Shown here: one piece after another, positions 32,608-41,603 of the stretch
Numbering within the stretch: the stretch's first letter is position 1
How the letters are laid out: the number at the start of each line of letters is the position of its first letter
Source: an uncultured Cloacibacillus sp.
GTDB lineage: Bacteria > Synergistota > Synergistia > Synergistales > Synergistaceae
DNA length: 48,608 nucleotides
Assembly (NCBI GenBank): GCA_900545755.1
Contig: URAG01000009.1
Coordinates: 1-48,608, forward strand
Direction: 5' to 3'
Translations under genes and position numbers: made by a program
Notes under the pieces: generated by a model
Told to the model about the DNA's origin: nothing
Seen by the model: the letters and a program-made list of their open reading frames with translations, nothing else
Database searches by the model: none

Positions 32608-33795
32608 CTACATCGCCGCCTTGAATATCTTCTCCATGTCCACGGCGAAGAGCGGCTTCATCGTGCCTACGCCGTTTTCAAATTTCGACTCGCATTTCTT
32701 CGCCATTTCCTTTATCTGCTCGTCCGTCGGCTCTATGCCTAGCCCGCGTAACGAGACGGGCATTTTTATCTCGCGGTAGAAATCCTCCATAGCGGCTATG
32801 CCTTTGAGCGCCGTTTCTTCGTCCGTCGCTGCGGGCGTTACGCCGAGGACTTCCGTCGCGAACTTCGCGAAGCGTGCGGGGTTCTCTTTATAGACGTAGC
32901 GCGCCCAGCTTCCCCAGACCGCCGCAAGCCCCGCGCCGTGCGCCACGTCGAAGATAGCGCCTATCTCGTGCTCGAGCTGGTGCGTGGCCCAGTCGCCGCC
33001 GTCTGTGCCGCAGCCGGTCAGGCCGTTGTGCGCAAGGCTGCCGGCCCACATAACCTCGGCGCGCGCGTCGTAATTTTCGGGCTCAGCCGCGAGGATCTTC
33101 GCGTTCTTTATCACCGTGCGCATCAGCGCCGCGGCTATACCGTCGGTCAGCTCCATGCTTCCCCCGCCGCCGAACCACCGCTCCATCGTGTGCATGAGGA
33201 TGTCGGTGCAGCCGCATGCCGTCTGGTATGCTGGCAGGGTCATTGTCAGCTCTGGATTCATGACGGCGAATTTGGGGCGGCAGAGGTCGTTGCCGTAGCC
33301 GCGCTTAGTTTTTGTCTCCTCGTTGGTGATGACGGACGAGTTGCTCATCTCGCTGCCCGCGGCCGCTATCGTAAGGACGGAGCCGACTGGCAGGCAGGCG
33401 CGCGGGACGCGGCGGCGCGCGTAGAAATCCCATACGTCGCCGTGCTCTTCGTCGGCGACGCCATAGGCTATCGCCTTCGCTGAGTCTATGACGCTGCCTC
33501 CGCCCACGGCTAGTATGAAGTCCACGCCCTCGCGGCGGCAGAGTTCTATCCCCTTGTTCACGAGCGAAAGGCGCGGGTTGGGCACGACGCCGCCGAGCTC
33601 TACGAAATCGATGCCGGCCTCGCGCAGCGACGCGCGGATTCTGCCGAGCAGCCCCGTGCGTTCCGCGCTTCCGCCGCCGTAGTGCAGCAGCGTTTTTTTG
33701 CAGCCGAGTCCGGCGACGAGCTCGCCCGTCTTGCTTTCGGCCCCGCGTCCGAACACTACCTTCGTCGGAGTGTAATATGTAAAATCCTCTATCAT
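32608..33795 (-). CDS. Iron-containing alcohol dehydrogenase (BdhA/YqhD-like)
   Basis: This 395-residue protein is a group III, iron-dependent alcohol dehydrogenase. The nucleotide motif VGGGSVIDSAKAIA is near residue 97. Metal-binding residues are in CGCTDILMHTMERWF near 195 and HQLEHEIGAIFDVAHGAGLA near 266. The N-terminus MIEDFTYYTPTKVVFGRGAE and the shape of the active-site blocks resemble NADPH-dependent butanol dehydrogenases and YqhD aldehyde reductases. It should reduce aldehydes or ketones to alcohols in fermentation or detoxification. GGGGGAAC precedes the ATG. It is followed by the DUF6881-like gene in an operon. Confidence 0.9.
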   Translation of the reverse strand: MIEDFTYYTPTKVVFGRGAESKTGELVAGLGCKKTLLHYGGGSAERTGLLGRIRASLREAGIDFVELGGVVPNPRLSLVNKGIELCRREGVDFILAVGGGSVIDSAKAIAYGVADEEHGDVWDFYARRRVPRACLPVGSVLTIAAAGSEMSNSSVITNEETKTKRGYGNDLCRPKFAVMNPELTMTLPAYQTACGCTDILMHTMERWFGGGGSMELTDGIAAALMRTVIKNAKILAAEPENYDARAEVMWAGSLAHNGLTGCGTDGGDWATHQLEHEIGAIFDVAHGAGLAAVWGSWARYVYKENPARFAKFATEVLGVTPAATDEETALKGIAAMEDFYREIKMPVSLRGLGIEPTDEQIKEMAKKCESKFENGVGTMKPLFAVDMEKIFKAAM

Positions 33796-33950
33796 TGGAA
33801 AAAGTTCCCCCTCGCGCGCTTTTTGCGCAGAATTTTCTTGCTCTCTTGAATTATAGCGTTAAGCGGCGTAAGCGCGCGAGACGCGCCGGGATTTTACCCC
33901 GTCCGCTATAATAAAGCGGTGTCAGTACTCTTCGGAAGGAGGCGCGTCAG

Positions 33951-35438
33951 ATGAAACGTGCTCGTAAGTTTACCGCCGCGGCGGCGTTTTTGCTTTATCT
34001 CGCGGGCTTCGCGTTTCCGCGCGGTGCGGAGGCAGTCCGCCTCACTATAGATATTCCGTCGGTGACGGAGACGGTGCTCGAGTCGGGGCGCGATTTCTAC
34101 GTCGCGGGGCGCATAGACCGCGAGGGCGTGCCGGCGGAGGAAATGCCGCTCGACATCCGCGTCGAGGTCGCAGACGCCGGATTGATGCGCGACAATATAC
34201 GCAAGCCGGTGCGCGTCGTCGAGAGCCGCGTCGGTAAAAGCGGCGTGACGGAGCCGCGCGACGTGCTTTTCGGCTACGCGGGAATCGCGCCGTGGGTCAA
34301 GCTCACGCGCGAAGAGCTCGCGGCCTCGCCGCCGCCCGACCTCGTCTTCCGCGCGGAAGAGCCGACGTCGTTCCTCGACCCGCGCGTCAAGGCCGCCGTG
34401 ACCGAGGAAGGCTACGCGGCGCTCGTGCAGGGCGGCGTCACGAAGGAATACGACAGCGATTATTCCAAAATCTACGACGCGGACCTCGAATGGAACTACT
34501 TCCGCGTAACGGTCAGCGCGCTGCACGAGGGGCGAGTCGTCGCGGAGGTTTATAAGGACGTTATGCTCGGCTCCGTGCCGGACAAAATTCTGACGCGCTT
34601 CTCGCCGCCGGAGCATTTCGCCAAGTCATCGGCGCTCGCGCGCGAACGCGGCTGGCGCATATACCTTGACCCGTTCGCGGGATACTGGGGCGTAGGCTTG
34701 CCCGCGCCCTGCGAGATCCCCGTCCGCTGGCGCGCGAACGACGCGCTGGAATATTCCTCGGGCTTCGTACACGCAGTAATTTACAACATCTCGGAGGGCA
34801 GCACATCGCAGAGCGTCGAGCTCGGGCGCATGGCCTTCGACGGGCGCATGTTCCGCGGCGACGAAGTCCTCTTCTACGCTTACGACATCGGCGAGCCTGC
34901 GCTGGCTTACGAAGGGCGCGACGGCGAAGCGCGCCGCGAAGGGGAGCTCGTGCGTCTCGCGGAGGGCGAGCGGCTGCGCTTCTCGCGAGCCGAGATAGGC
35001 GAACGGCCCGCAAAATATTTCCCGCGCGAAAACGCTGGACGCGTGGACTGGAACGTCTACAACTCCGTCGCCTTCCGCCCCGGCGAAGCCGTGACGCTTT
35101 ACGGCGTAGTGACGCCGGTCCAGCCGATGCTCTCCGAGGTTGAGCCGAACGACGACGGTACATATTCGATAAAGAACAGGATAACGACGCTGCGGCTGCG
35201 CGCCGAGGAGATAAGCCGCGGCGAGGTGATAATCGACGAGTTCCCAGTCGGCCTCGAACGCTTCTACGACGCGGCCGAGCCGGACAAGGGTTCGCCCTCG
35301 ATATACGAATTCCGCCGCACTCTGCGGCTGCCGAAACGCGAAGGCAAAAGCCTCTACACCGTGAAGACGCAGGGCTTCGACGCGCACGGCGAGCCAGTCG
35401 AGGGTACGGATACGATTTTCTATCTCTGGGTGCGGTGA
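33951..35438 (+). CDS. Large secreted protein of unknown function
   Basis: I do not recognise this 495-residue protein. It starts with a signal peptide (about 26 residues, ending FAFPRGAEA). The mature part is rich in beta-strand-like segments, charged and acidic, with no cysteine pairs and no membrane anchor or sorting tail. Segments such as ESGRDFYVAGRIDREG near residue 44 and PGEAVTLYGVVTPVQPM near 380 look like immunoglobulin- or cadherin-type beta sandwiches. A GGAAGGAGG site lies eight bases before the ATG, and a TATAAT stands at 33907-33912 without a good -35 box. It is transcribed alone. It may be a lineage-restricted envelope protein. Confidence 0.8.
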   Translation: MKRARKFTAAAAFLLYLAGFAFPRGAEAVRLTIDIPSVTETVLESGRDFYVAGRIDREGVPAEEMPLDIRVEVADAGLMRDNIRKPVRVVESRVGKSGVTEPRDVLFGYAGIAPWVKLTREELAASPPPDLVFRAEEPTSFLDPRVKAAVTEEGYAALVQGGVTKEYDSDYSKIYDADLEWNYFRVTVSALHEGRVVAEVYKDVMLGSVPDKILTRFSPPEHFAKSSALARERGWRIYLDPFAGYWGVGLPAPCEIPVRWRANDALEYSSGFVHAVIYNISEGSTSQSVELGRMAFDGRMFRGDEVLFYAYDIGEPALAYEGRDGEARREGELVRLAEGERLRFSRAEIGERPAKYFPRENAGRVDWNVYNSVAFRPGEAVTLYGVVTPVQPMLSEVEPNDDGTYSIKNRITTLRLRAEEISRGEVIIDEFPVGLERFYDAAEPDKGSPSIYEFRRTLRLPKREGKSLYTVKTQGFDAHGEPVEGTDTIFYLWVR

Positions 35439-35601
35439 ATAAGGCTGGGATATACTGCATTACCTTTCCTTACTTGAAGGACGTCGCGGCGCTTACCCAC
35501 ATGAAATCGCCGCCGCGTCGTGCAAGGGCGAGACAGCTCGCCTGCGCCGCGCGGCGGGAAGGCAAAATACATTTCGTTTGTAAACTAACGGACTATAATT
35601 G

Positions 35602-35645
35602 ACATCGGGCCTCCACGCACGCCGCGGGGCGGCCCGATGTTTTTA
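35602..35645 (+). terminator. Terminator downstream of the secreted protein gene
   Basis: ACATCGGGCC (35602-35611) pairs with GGCCCGATGT (35631-35640), followed by five T. It lies 160 bases after the gene and just before the convergent cupin gene. The 160 bases between hold nothing else recognisable. Confidence 0.8.
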
Positions 35646-35655
35646 ACCTTTCACC

Positions 35656-36051
35656 TTATTTCAGCTTTCCATATTCCACGTCCGCAACCGGTTCGAGCCA
35701 TGTCGCCGGGCCAAGCTCTGGGTGGATTTCTATCGCTATGTGCGAGAACCATGAATCGGGGGCCGCGCCGTGCCAGTGCTTGACCTCGGCGGGGATTTCG
35801 ACAACGTCGCCCGCGTGAAGCTCGCGCGCCGCCTTTCCCCACTCCTGGTAATAGCCGCGCCCGGCGGTGACGAGCAGTATCTGCCCGCCACGGTGGGTGT
35901 GCCAGTTGTTGCGGCAGGCGTGGGCAAAGGTGACGTTCGCGACGGGGCATGGCATCCCCGTCAGCATTTTGAGCCAGACTTCGCCGCTGAAGTTTTCGTT
36001 GTCGAACCTTTCCCCGGCTGGGAAAATTAGATTATCTTTGAAATCAGCCAT
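35656..36051 (-). CDS. Cupin-domain protein
   Basis: This 131-residue single-domain cupin has both motifs: WHTHRGGQILLVTAGRGYYQ near residue 50 and DVVEIPAEVKHWHGA near 82. His-x-His and the later His form the usual metal site. Small cupins of this type accompany carboxymuconolactone decarboxylase-like and aldo-keto reductase genes in oxidative or carbonyl stress clusters. It follows the iron alcohol dehydrogenase by 11 bases and is probably co-transcribed with it. The substrate is unknown. Confidence 0.85.
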   Translation of the reverse strand: MADFKDNLIFPAGERFDNENFSGEVWLKMLTGMPCPVANVTFAHACRNNWHTHRGGQILLVTAGRGYYQEWGKAARELHAGDVVEIPAEVKHWHGAAPDSWFSHIAIEIHPELGPATWLEPVADVEYGKLK

Positions 36052-36062
36052 CTTCGTTCCCT

Positions 36063-37235
36063 CTATTTATAAGATTTCCTGTAGATTTCGACGCAGTCCT
36101 CTACAGAGAGCTCCACGCGGTCGTTGACGAAGAGCCAGCACATCGAATCCATAGCGTTTTTCGCCATCTTCTCAAACTCGTCCGGCGTTATGCCGTAGCT
36201 GGACATCTTGAGATCGCCTACGCCGCATTCGCGCTGCAAGTTCGCGAGCGCCGTTAGGAAGTCTTCGGGCTTCGAGGCATCGTCCATGCCCATCGCGCGC
36301 GCCATGCGCACAAAGCGCTCCGGCGCAACGCCCTTCTTGATGAAGAATTCATAGTAGGCGAGGCTTATCATTATGAGCCCGGCTCCGTGCGGAAGCTCCT
36401 GGTGGTAAGCGCTCATCGCGTGCTCAAGCGAATGCTCGCTCGTACAGCAGCCGACGCACATCTGGATGCCGGAGAGGTAGTTGCCGAAGGCGACTTTCGC
36501 GCGCGCGTCTATATCCTTACCGTCGCGCACAGTCGCAGCGAGGTTGCGCCCGACGTTCTCTATTGCGGTGATGGCGACCATATCGCTCATGAGGTTCGCC
36601 TTGTTCGAGATGTAGCCCTCGGTGCTGTGGAAAAGCGCGTCGAATCCTTGATAGGCGGTGAACTTAGGCGGCACGCTAGTCATCAGCTCCGGGTCGATTA
36701 TCGCAAGGACGGGGAAGAATTTTTCGCTGACGATGCCGGTTTTTTCGTGCGTCTCCGGGTTGGTTATAACGCCGCCTGAATCCGTCTCGGAACCCGTGCC
36801 CGCAGTCGTCGTTATCGCGACTATCGGGAGCGGGTTGCGCTCCGGCGTTTTCCTGCCTCCCGTCCCGCTCTGCACATAATCCCAGAGGTCGCCGCCGTTC
36901 GTCGCCATCAGTGCGATGGCCTTCGACGCGTCCATGACGCTGCCGCCGCCGAGCGCTACGACGAAGTCACAGCCGTGCTCGCGCGCGAAAGCCCCGCCCG
37001 CCATGACCGTCGATTTCAGCGGGTTGGCCTCGACCTTGTCGAAGACGAAATATTCGACGCCTGCCTTCGCAAGCTGCTCTTCCGTGCGCGCTAGGTAGCC
37101 GTTCTCGCGCGTAGATTTCCCGTTCGATATGACGAGCATCGCCCTCCTGCCCGGCAGTTCCTGCTTGTGCAGATTGTTCAGCTCGCCCGCGCCGAAAAGC
37201 GCCTTCGTCGGTACGTACATCAAAAATTTATCCAT
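36063..37235 (-). CDS. Iron-containing alcohol dehydrogenase
   Basis: This 390-residue protein is a second group III iron alcohol dehydrogenase, clearly diverged from the one at 32608-33795. The nucleotide motif ALGGGSVMDASKAIA is near residue 94. The TTTAGTGSETDSGGVITN block is typical of the FucO/butanol dehydrogenase branch. Metal ligands are in GFDALFHSTEGYISN near 200 and SLEHAMSAYHQELPHGAGL near 268. It should interconvert alcohols and aldehydes with NAD(P)H. AAAGGAGAG precedes the ATG. The XRE-cupin regulator gene lies directly upstream on the same strand and is a likely controller. Confidence 0.91.
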   Translation of the reverse strand: MDKFLMYVPTKALFGAGELNNLHKQELPGRRAMLVISNGKSTRENGYLARTEEQLAKAGVEYFVFDKVEANPLKSTVMAGGAFAREHGCDFVVALGGGSVMDASKAIALMATNGGDLWDYVQSGTGGRKTPERNPLPIVAITTTAGTGSETDSGGVITNPETHEKTGIVSEKFFPVLAIIDPELMTSVPPKFTAYQGFDALFHSTEGYISNKANLMSDMVAITAIENVGRNLAATVRDGKDIDARAKVAFGNYLSGIQMCVGCCTSEHSLEHAMSAYHQELPHGAGLIMISLAYYEFFIKKGVAPERFVRMARAMGMDDASKPEDFLTALANLQRECGVGDLKMSSYGITPDEFEKMAKNAMDSMCWLFVNDRVELSVEDCVEIYRKSYK

Positions 37236-37330
37236 TTATAATTCTCTCCTTTCAGATTACGCTCCATATTAAATCCACCATTATCAAAATAACACTTAAA
37301 GCCGGCTCAAGGTCAAGGGCTAGCCGGCAC

Positions 37331-37359
37331 GAAAAAATCCCCGCCGTGCGGCGGGGATT
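37331..37359 (-). terminator. Terminator of the XRE-cupin regulator
   Basis: AATCCCCGCCG (37336-37346) pairs with CGGCGGGGATT (37349-37359). On the minus strand the stem runs into six T. It separates the regulator from the alcohol dehydrogenase operon. Confidence 0.88.
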
Positions 37360-37380
37360 CCATTCGTCCAAAATATTCGC

Positions 37381-37926
37381 TTAAGCCGTAACCATGTCGC
37401 CGCACAGGACGAGCACAGCTTCGTTCTCGCCGCCGTTCTCCCAGCGGTGCGGGACGAAGGCGTCGAAATAAAGCGAATCGCCCTCGCTCAGTTTGCAGCT
37501 TCCCGCATTGCCGTAATAGAAACAGACGCTTCCGCTCACGACGTAAAAAAATGCGTCGCCCGGCACCGGCTGCCCCAGCTCAAGCGTCGCGCCGCACGGC
37601 AGAACGGCTTCGACCGGCTGCATTTTCGCGCTGCGCCGCATCGTCAAGTAGCGCAGCGTCACGCACCCGTTGTCCCCAGCCTGCACGACGAAGCCGCCGC
37701 CTCTGCGCACCGGCGTGATCGGCTCGCCCCCCTCGGGCTGCGTCAGGACGGAGACAGCAACGCCGTAGACCGCAGCGAGCCTGCGCATACTGTCTATGCT
37801 TGGCTCCGACTTCCCCGTCTCCAGCTTCGAAAGCTGCGCGACCGACAGTCCTACGCGCTGCGATAGCGCTTCCAGAGTCCAACCGCGTTCCTTACGGTAC
37901 CGTCTTATGGTTGCTGAAAAACTCAT
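37381..37926 (-). CDS. XRE-family regulator with C-terminal cupin domain
   Basis: This 181-residue regulator combines an HTH_XRE domain (residues 5-62: RRYRKERGWTLEALSQRVGL, SVAQLSKLETGKSEPSIDSM) with a cupin sensor domain (PGDAFFYVVSGSVCFYYGNA near residue 120, EGDSLYFDAFVPHRWEN near 148). This architecture, as in PuuR and SutR, senses a small molecule with the cupin and represses nearby catabolic genes. A good promoter overlaps a palindrome (37992-38028), consistent with autoregulation. The alcohol dehydrogenase-cupin operon follows and is the probable target. Confidence 0.88.
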   Translation of the reverse strand: MSFSATIRRYRKERGWTLEALSQRVGLSVAQLSKLETGKSEPSIDSMRRLAAVYGVAVSVLTQPEGGEPITPVRRGGGFVVQAGDNGCVTLRYLTMRRSAKMQPVEAVLPCGATLELGQPVPGDAFFYVVSGSVCFYYGNAGSCKLSEGDSLYFDAFVPHRWENGGENEAVLVLCGDMVTA

Positions 37927-37991
37927 AGCGTCGCCTCGCTTTCATAGTTGGATATGGAGATTGAAATCTTGTTTTTCAAATAATTGTTACT

Positions 37992-38006
37992 CTATACAAA
38001 GTATAG
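37992..38006. promoter_or_regulatory. Palindromic operator over the -10 box
   Basis: CTATAC and GTATAG flank AAA. The palindrome overlaps the -10 box of the XRE-cupin promoter, the classical place for an autorepressor to bind. Confidence 0.55.
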
Positions 38007-38028
38007 CCTCGCCTATAGTGTCAGTCAA
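38000..38028 (-). promoter_or_regulatory. Promoter of the XRE-cupin regulator
   Basis: On the minus strand TTGACT (38028-38023) and TATACT (38005-38000) are exactly 17 bases apart, giving five of six matches in each box. Confidence 0.75.
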
Positions 38029-38273
38029 TAACAATAACTTTTTCATCGTTCATATAGAAAAAATGAATTTATATATTTTTATATAAATTCAGCTCGCCAT
38101 GCAAAAGGATGCAACGCGCGAAAACTCTTCCCGGCTTCTTGAGGTTCCAAAAAGTTAAGATAAATCAAATGAAAAATACTCTTTTAAGCGCTGCGTACTG
38201 CGCTTCCTGCAACGAAAGCCCGCGCACGCCCCGCCCGGCCGTGCTGAAAACCGCCCAGGAGTGAAATTCCCGC

Positions 38274-38302
38274 TTGACACATAAGCGGCAAGTCACTATA
38301 AT
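38274..38302 (+). promoter_or_regulatory. Consensus sigma-70 promoter of tRNA-Ala
   Basis: TTGACA (38274-38279) and TATAAT (38297-38302) are perfect consensus boxes with a 17-base spacer. Confidence 0.92.
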
Positions 38303-38316
38303 TGCTCATGTTGTTT

Positions 38317-38392
<76 letters not shown>

Positions 38393-38404
38393 TTAAAAAT
38401 AATC

Positions 38405-38437
38405 GCCGGGGTAGATTGTTCTACTCCGGCATTTTTT
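38405..38437 (+). terminator. Terminator of tRNA-Ala
   Basis: GCCGGGGTAGA (38405-38415) pairs with TCTACTCCGGC (38420-38430, one G-U pair), followed by A and six T. The next 270 bases up to 38706 hold no recognisable gene. Confidence 0.88.
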
Positions 38438-38700
38438 ATGCTTTTCCCCGCATATGCAGATTTCTTCTGGCGGGCTTTTTAGCGTCTTTGCCTTATAAAT
38501 CATAGAGCGAAGTCATATCCACCGTTGTGCCCCATAAGTCATGTCGTCAGTACAGCCAGGAAGAGAGTCAGCTTGTGTAGGTGTAAGTACGGCGGCGTAT
38601 GTGCGCCGACAACGCAGATATTCGGTGTCATCTTAGATCTTCTCTCCCAAATTTATGACGCTATCAGCCTCATGGACTTATAACACAGACATCCAGATAC

Positions 38701-38740
38701 AAAAAGGCCGCGCGCGCTGTGACAAGCGAGCACGCGCGGC
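38701..38740 (-). terminator. Terminator of the symporter-creatininase operon
   Basis: GCCGCGCG (38707-38714) pairs with CGCGCGGC (38733-38740). On the minus strand the stem is followed by a T run (38705-38701). It lies 22 bases after the creatininase-family stop. Confidence 0.75.
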
Positions 38741-38761
38741 GGCGTAAGAAAATACGGAGTC

Positions 38762-39526
38762 TTAGTCCTCAGGGAAGTTTTCCGCTATGACAGAGGCGAT
38801 TTTCTTCACGGCTTCCTCCACCAGGACCTTTCCTGTCTGCGCGCAGGCGCCTTCCGCGCTTGCGAACATTCCCGAGGCGGGGAGCTGTTCTCTGCGCTGC
38901 GGGAAAACCTTATACGGCTGAGGCTCCGGTATGAAACCGGCGTCAGCAAGTTCTTTTTTCACAAGTTCCGGATAGAGATATGTCATGATGGAGGTTTCCG
39001 TCAACGCTGCATGTTCGGCAACCCAGCCGGGCCATTTATCCCCAAAGAGATCGTCAATAAGCCCGTCGCTTATAAAGTCCCACCAGTTGACCGATACGGC
39101 TCTGACGCCTTCACGTCCCTCAACCGCAAGCTGCACGCCCTCCATGACGAAGGCGTAGCTCTCCATGTGGCCGTTCATTATTACTACGTTTTTAACTCCG
39201 TTGCGGAAAAGCCCCCTGACGACGTCGCGCACAAGCAGCGTCAGCGTGGAGCCGTCAAGGTTCAGCGTCCCGGGCCATGCGTCGCTTTCTTTTGCATACG
39301 TATGGAAAATGGGCGGGAGCATCGCCAGCCTGTCAATCCGAAAAGGCGGATTGCACATCTCGGCCAGCCGGTCCGCTATCCCTTCCGCGATATAAAGATC
39401 GGTGCCGGTCGGGAGATGCGGCCCATGCTGCTCGACAGAGCCGCTCGGTATCACGGCAATCATGTCTCCCCGACGTTCCTCTATCTCGCGCCACGTCATA
39501 TCAGTCCATCTTCTAATTTTGCCCAT
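38762..39526 (-). CDS. Creatininase-family amidohydrolase
   Basis: This 254-residue protein belongs to the creatininase family (creatinine amidohydrolase, FAPy deformylase, mycofactocin protease MftE). The metal-site motifs are clear: IPSGSVEQHGPHLPTGTD near residue 26 with Glu and His ligands and Asp, IMNGHMESYAFV near 117, and EHAALTETSIM near 170. It hydrolyses a cyclic amide or an amide bond in the cytoplasm. It is the last gene of an operon with an SSS-type symporter, so the substrate is probably imported by that protein. No mycofactocin genes are nearby. Confidence 0.9.
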   Translation of the reverse strand: MGKIRRWTDMTWREIEERRGDMIAVIPSGSVEQHGPHLPTGTDLYIAEGIADRLAEMCNPPFRIDRLAMLPPIFHTYAKESDAWPGTLNLDGSTLTLLVRDVVRGLFRNGVKNVVIMNGHMESYAFVMEGVQLAVEGREGVRAVSVNWWDFISDGLIDDLFGDKWPGWVAEHAALTETSIMTYLYPELVKKELADAGFIPEPQPYKVFPQRREQLPASGMFASAEGACAQTGKVLVEEAVKKIASVIAENFPED

Positions 39527-39547
39527 CTAAATCCTTCTTCCTGCCTT

Positions 39548-40039
39548 TTATAAGCCTTCCGCCGGCACGACGCCGTACTCTCCAGTCAGCGTATCAATGG
39601 CGATCAGGCATTCGGATCCGTTTCTAAATTTTACGCGCCATATCAACGCCGCCTTGTAAACAAGAGAGGCGGAGCTGATGTTGTAGCTTATATCCGCCCA
39701 AACGCGCGCCTTTCCGCGCACGAATCCGCTGACGGCCTGCATGTAACGGCCGCCGTCCACGTCTTTCCACGATACGCGCGGCCGCACGAGCTCAGATTCC
39801 AAGACCTCAAGCTCCTCCGCGCACGCCTGCGGAGGATAGGCGATATCCCCGGTAACCGCGTTCACAGCAAGCCGGCGTGGCAAGACGCGCCGTTTCATCA
39901 GAGGATACTTGACCGAGAGATCGAAGCTTACAAGCCAGAAGGGCGAGAAATACCGCCCTTCCCGTTCAAAATATACCGCCTCTTCCGATACTCTAGAGGG
40001 CAGCTTCGCCAGCCGCATCGGCCAGCACTGTATTATCAA
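39548..40039 (-). CDS. PepSY-like hypothetical protein overlapping the symporter gene
   Basis: This protein of about 163 residues is not clearly recognised. It contains two PepSY-like half repeats, one ending LAVNAVTGDIAYPP and one ending LIAIDTLTGEYGVVP. No signal peptide is evident. Its start lies inside the 3' end of the symporter gene. The ATG at 40045 has GGAGG only one base before it, too close, whereas a TTG two codons further (40039) is seven bases from GGAGG, so I place the start there. The overlap implies translational coupling to the symporter. The role may be a cytoplasmic partner of the transporter or of the downstream hydrolase. Confidence 0.7.
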   Translation of the reverse strand: MIIQCWPMRLAKLPSRVSEEAVYFEREGRYFSPFWLVSFDLSVKYPLMKRRVLPRRLAVNAVTGDIAYPPQACAEELEVLESELVRPRVSWKDVDGGRYMQAVSGFVRGKARVWADISYNISSASLVYKAALIWRVKFRNGSECLIAIDTLTGEYGVVPAEGL

Positions 40040-41576
40040 AGCCATTCCTCCGTTCAGCCACAGCGGCGCAGGCCTCCGCGCTCACAGCTGCGGACGCCCC
40101 CGCAGCCACGGAATGCGGTACGTCGCCGTAAGCTGCGGCGCAGTCGAACATCTCAATAGACCGTCCCTTCGGCGGTTCGGTCATCAAAGATACGACAACG
40201 ATGACGGCTACCGCGACGGCGAGCCCCCAGAGGAAGGGATGCACGCCCAGCGGAGTTCCAACCGCCGTCGCCCCTGTGTAGACGACAAGCGAAGATATCA
40301 TGCACGCGCCAACGCCTGCAGCGGTAGTGCGCTTCCAGAATATGGAAAAGAGGTTCGGGATGCCAAAAGCGAGCGCCATTCCGCCGAAGACGAATATTAC
40401 TATCGTAAAGACGAGCGCTGGCGGATTCATCGCAACGATAAAGGAGACGCATGCGACAATCAGCACAAGCGCGCGGGCGATCATAATACGCTTCTTCTCT
40501 GGAATTTCCTTTTTAGAGAAACGGTTGAGCAGGTCATGGGCGATGGTCGAAACGAGCAGCAACAGGAACGAGTCGGCCGTCGACATCAGCGACGCCACGG
40601 CGGCGGAGCTTAAAAAGCCGGCCAGGAACGGAGGAAGCACCTTGAACCAGAGCATTACCCCGGCCTGTTCGACGTCGGCAAGATTTTCACCCAGTATAAC
40701 GCGGGCGAGGCTTCCGGTCATGTAATAGACGAAGCTGAACAGCACGACGAACACCCCGGTGATAAGCATCGCATGGCGCGCTGTATCAGGATTTTTCATA
40801 GAAAAGTGTTTGATAGTGATATGCGGCATGCCGAAACTTCCCATGATAATCAATATTATCGGCGTCGCCGCAGCCAGCAGCCCGTAATAAGCCATATCCG
40901 GCCCCCACGGCGTAACAAGCGCCGGATTGATCGCGCCGAGCTTATCGTTGAGGGCGGCGAAGCCGCCGATTTTGCCGAGCGCGACCCAGAAAAGCATCTG
41001 CGTGCCGAAGAACATGAGCAGCCCCTGTACGAAGTCGGTATAAACGACGGCGAGATATCCTCCCATTATCGTATATATAAGCACAACGACGCACCCGATC
41101 AACATCCCGGTGAAGTATTCCGTGCCGAACACGACGCTTAAAAGCTTTCCAGAGGCGGTCCACTGCGCCACAAGATGCATACTCACCGTTAAGAGAATGA
41201 TCACGGCTGAAATCACCCTCAACGCCGGGCAATTAAAACGCTTTTCATAATATTCCGGCAAAGTGATCGCGCCTAAAAGCTCTGAATACTTTCTAATACG
41301 GCGTCCTAATATTCCGAAGCTGAGCGCGTTTCCAGGCGCGTCGCCTGTAGCCCACCAGAGGACAGAATAACCGCCGGTATAGCCGAGCCCCGGAGCCGCC
41401 GTGTATGTATAGCCGCTCATGTAAGAGGTTATGAGCGCGAAAGAAGATACCCACGGACCTATCTTTCTGCCGCCGATAAGAAAATCCTCATAGGTCCGGC
41501 CCATCCTCATCGTAATGACGCCTATTGCGCATATCACGAGCAGATATATACAAAAAGAGACAAACACCAAATTCAA
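39993..41576 (-). CDS. Sodium:solute symporter (SSS family)
   Basis: This protein of about 527 residues has 13 or so helices. Family landmarks: YEDFLIGGRKIGPWVSSFAL near residue 31, MSGYTYTAAPGLGYTGG near 55, TLPEYYEKRF near 106, MGGYLAVVYTDFVQG near 173, and SSAAVASLMSTADSFLLL near 328. It takes up an organic solute with Na+. The TTG at 41582 touches the AAGGTGA ribosome site, so the TTG two codons later (41576, spacing six) is preferred. The operon continues with the PepSY-like and creatininase-family genes, which suggests import of an amide or cyclic compound for hydrolysis. The C-terminal 70 residues are Ala-rich and non-conserved in appearance. Confidence 0.9.
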   Translation of the reverse strand: MNLVFVSFCIYLLVICAIGVITMRMGRTYEDFLIGGRKIGPWVSSFALITSYMSGYTYTAAPGLGYTGGYSVLWWATGDAPGNALSFGILGRRIRKYSELLGAITLPEYYEKRFNCPALRVISAVIILLTVSMHLVAQWTASGKLLSVVFGTEYFTGMLIGCVVVLIYTIMGGYLAVVYTDFVQGLLMFFGTQMLFWVALGKIGGFAALNDKLGAINPALVTPWGPDMAYYGLLAAATPIILIIMGSFGMPHITIKHFSMKNPDTARHAMLITGVFVVLFSFVYYMTGSLARVILGENLADVEQAGVMLWFKVLPPFLAGFLSSAAVASLMSTADSFLLLLVSTIAHDLLNRFSKKEIPEKKRIMIARALVLIVACVSFIVAMNPPALVFTIVIFVFGGMALAFGIPNLFSIFWKRTTAAGVGACMISSLVVYTGATAVGTPLGVHPFLWGLAVAVAVIVVVSLMTEPPKGRSIEMFDCAAAYGDVPHSVAAGASAAVSAEACAAVAERRNGFDNTVLADAAGEAAL

Positions 41577-41603
41577 AATCAATCACCTTCATCAAAATAA
41601 TTC

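Larger units (their letters stand above)
37927..38316. other. Intergenic region between the XRE-cupin gene and tRNA-Ala
   Basis: It carries the regulator promoter and operator (37992-38028), an AT-rich middle part (38040-38090), and the tRNA promoter (38274-38302). No coding frame in between is convincing. Confidence 0.5.

Noticed and set aside
40281..41140. Long plus-strand frames opposite the symporter gene
   Set aside because: They are shadows of the SSS reading frame on the other strand.
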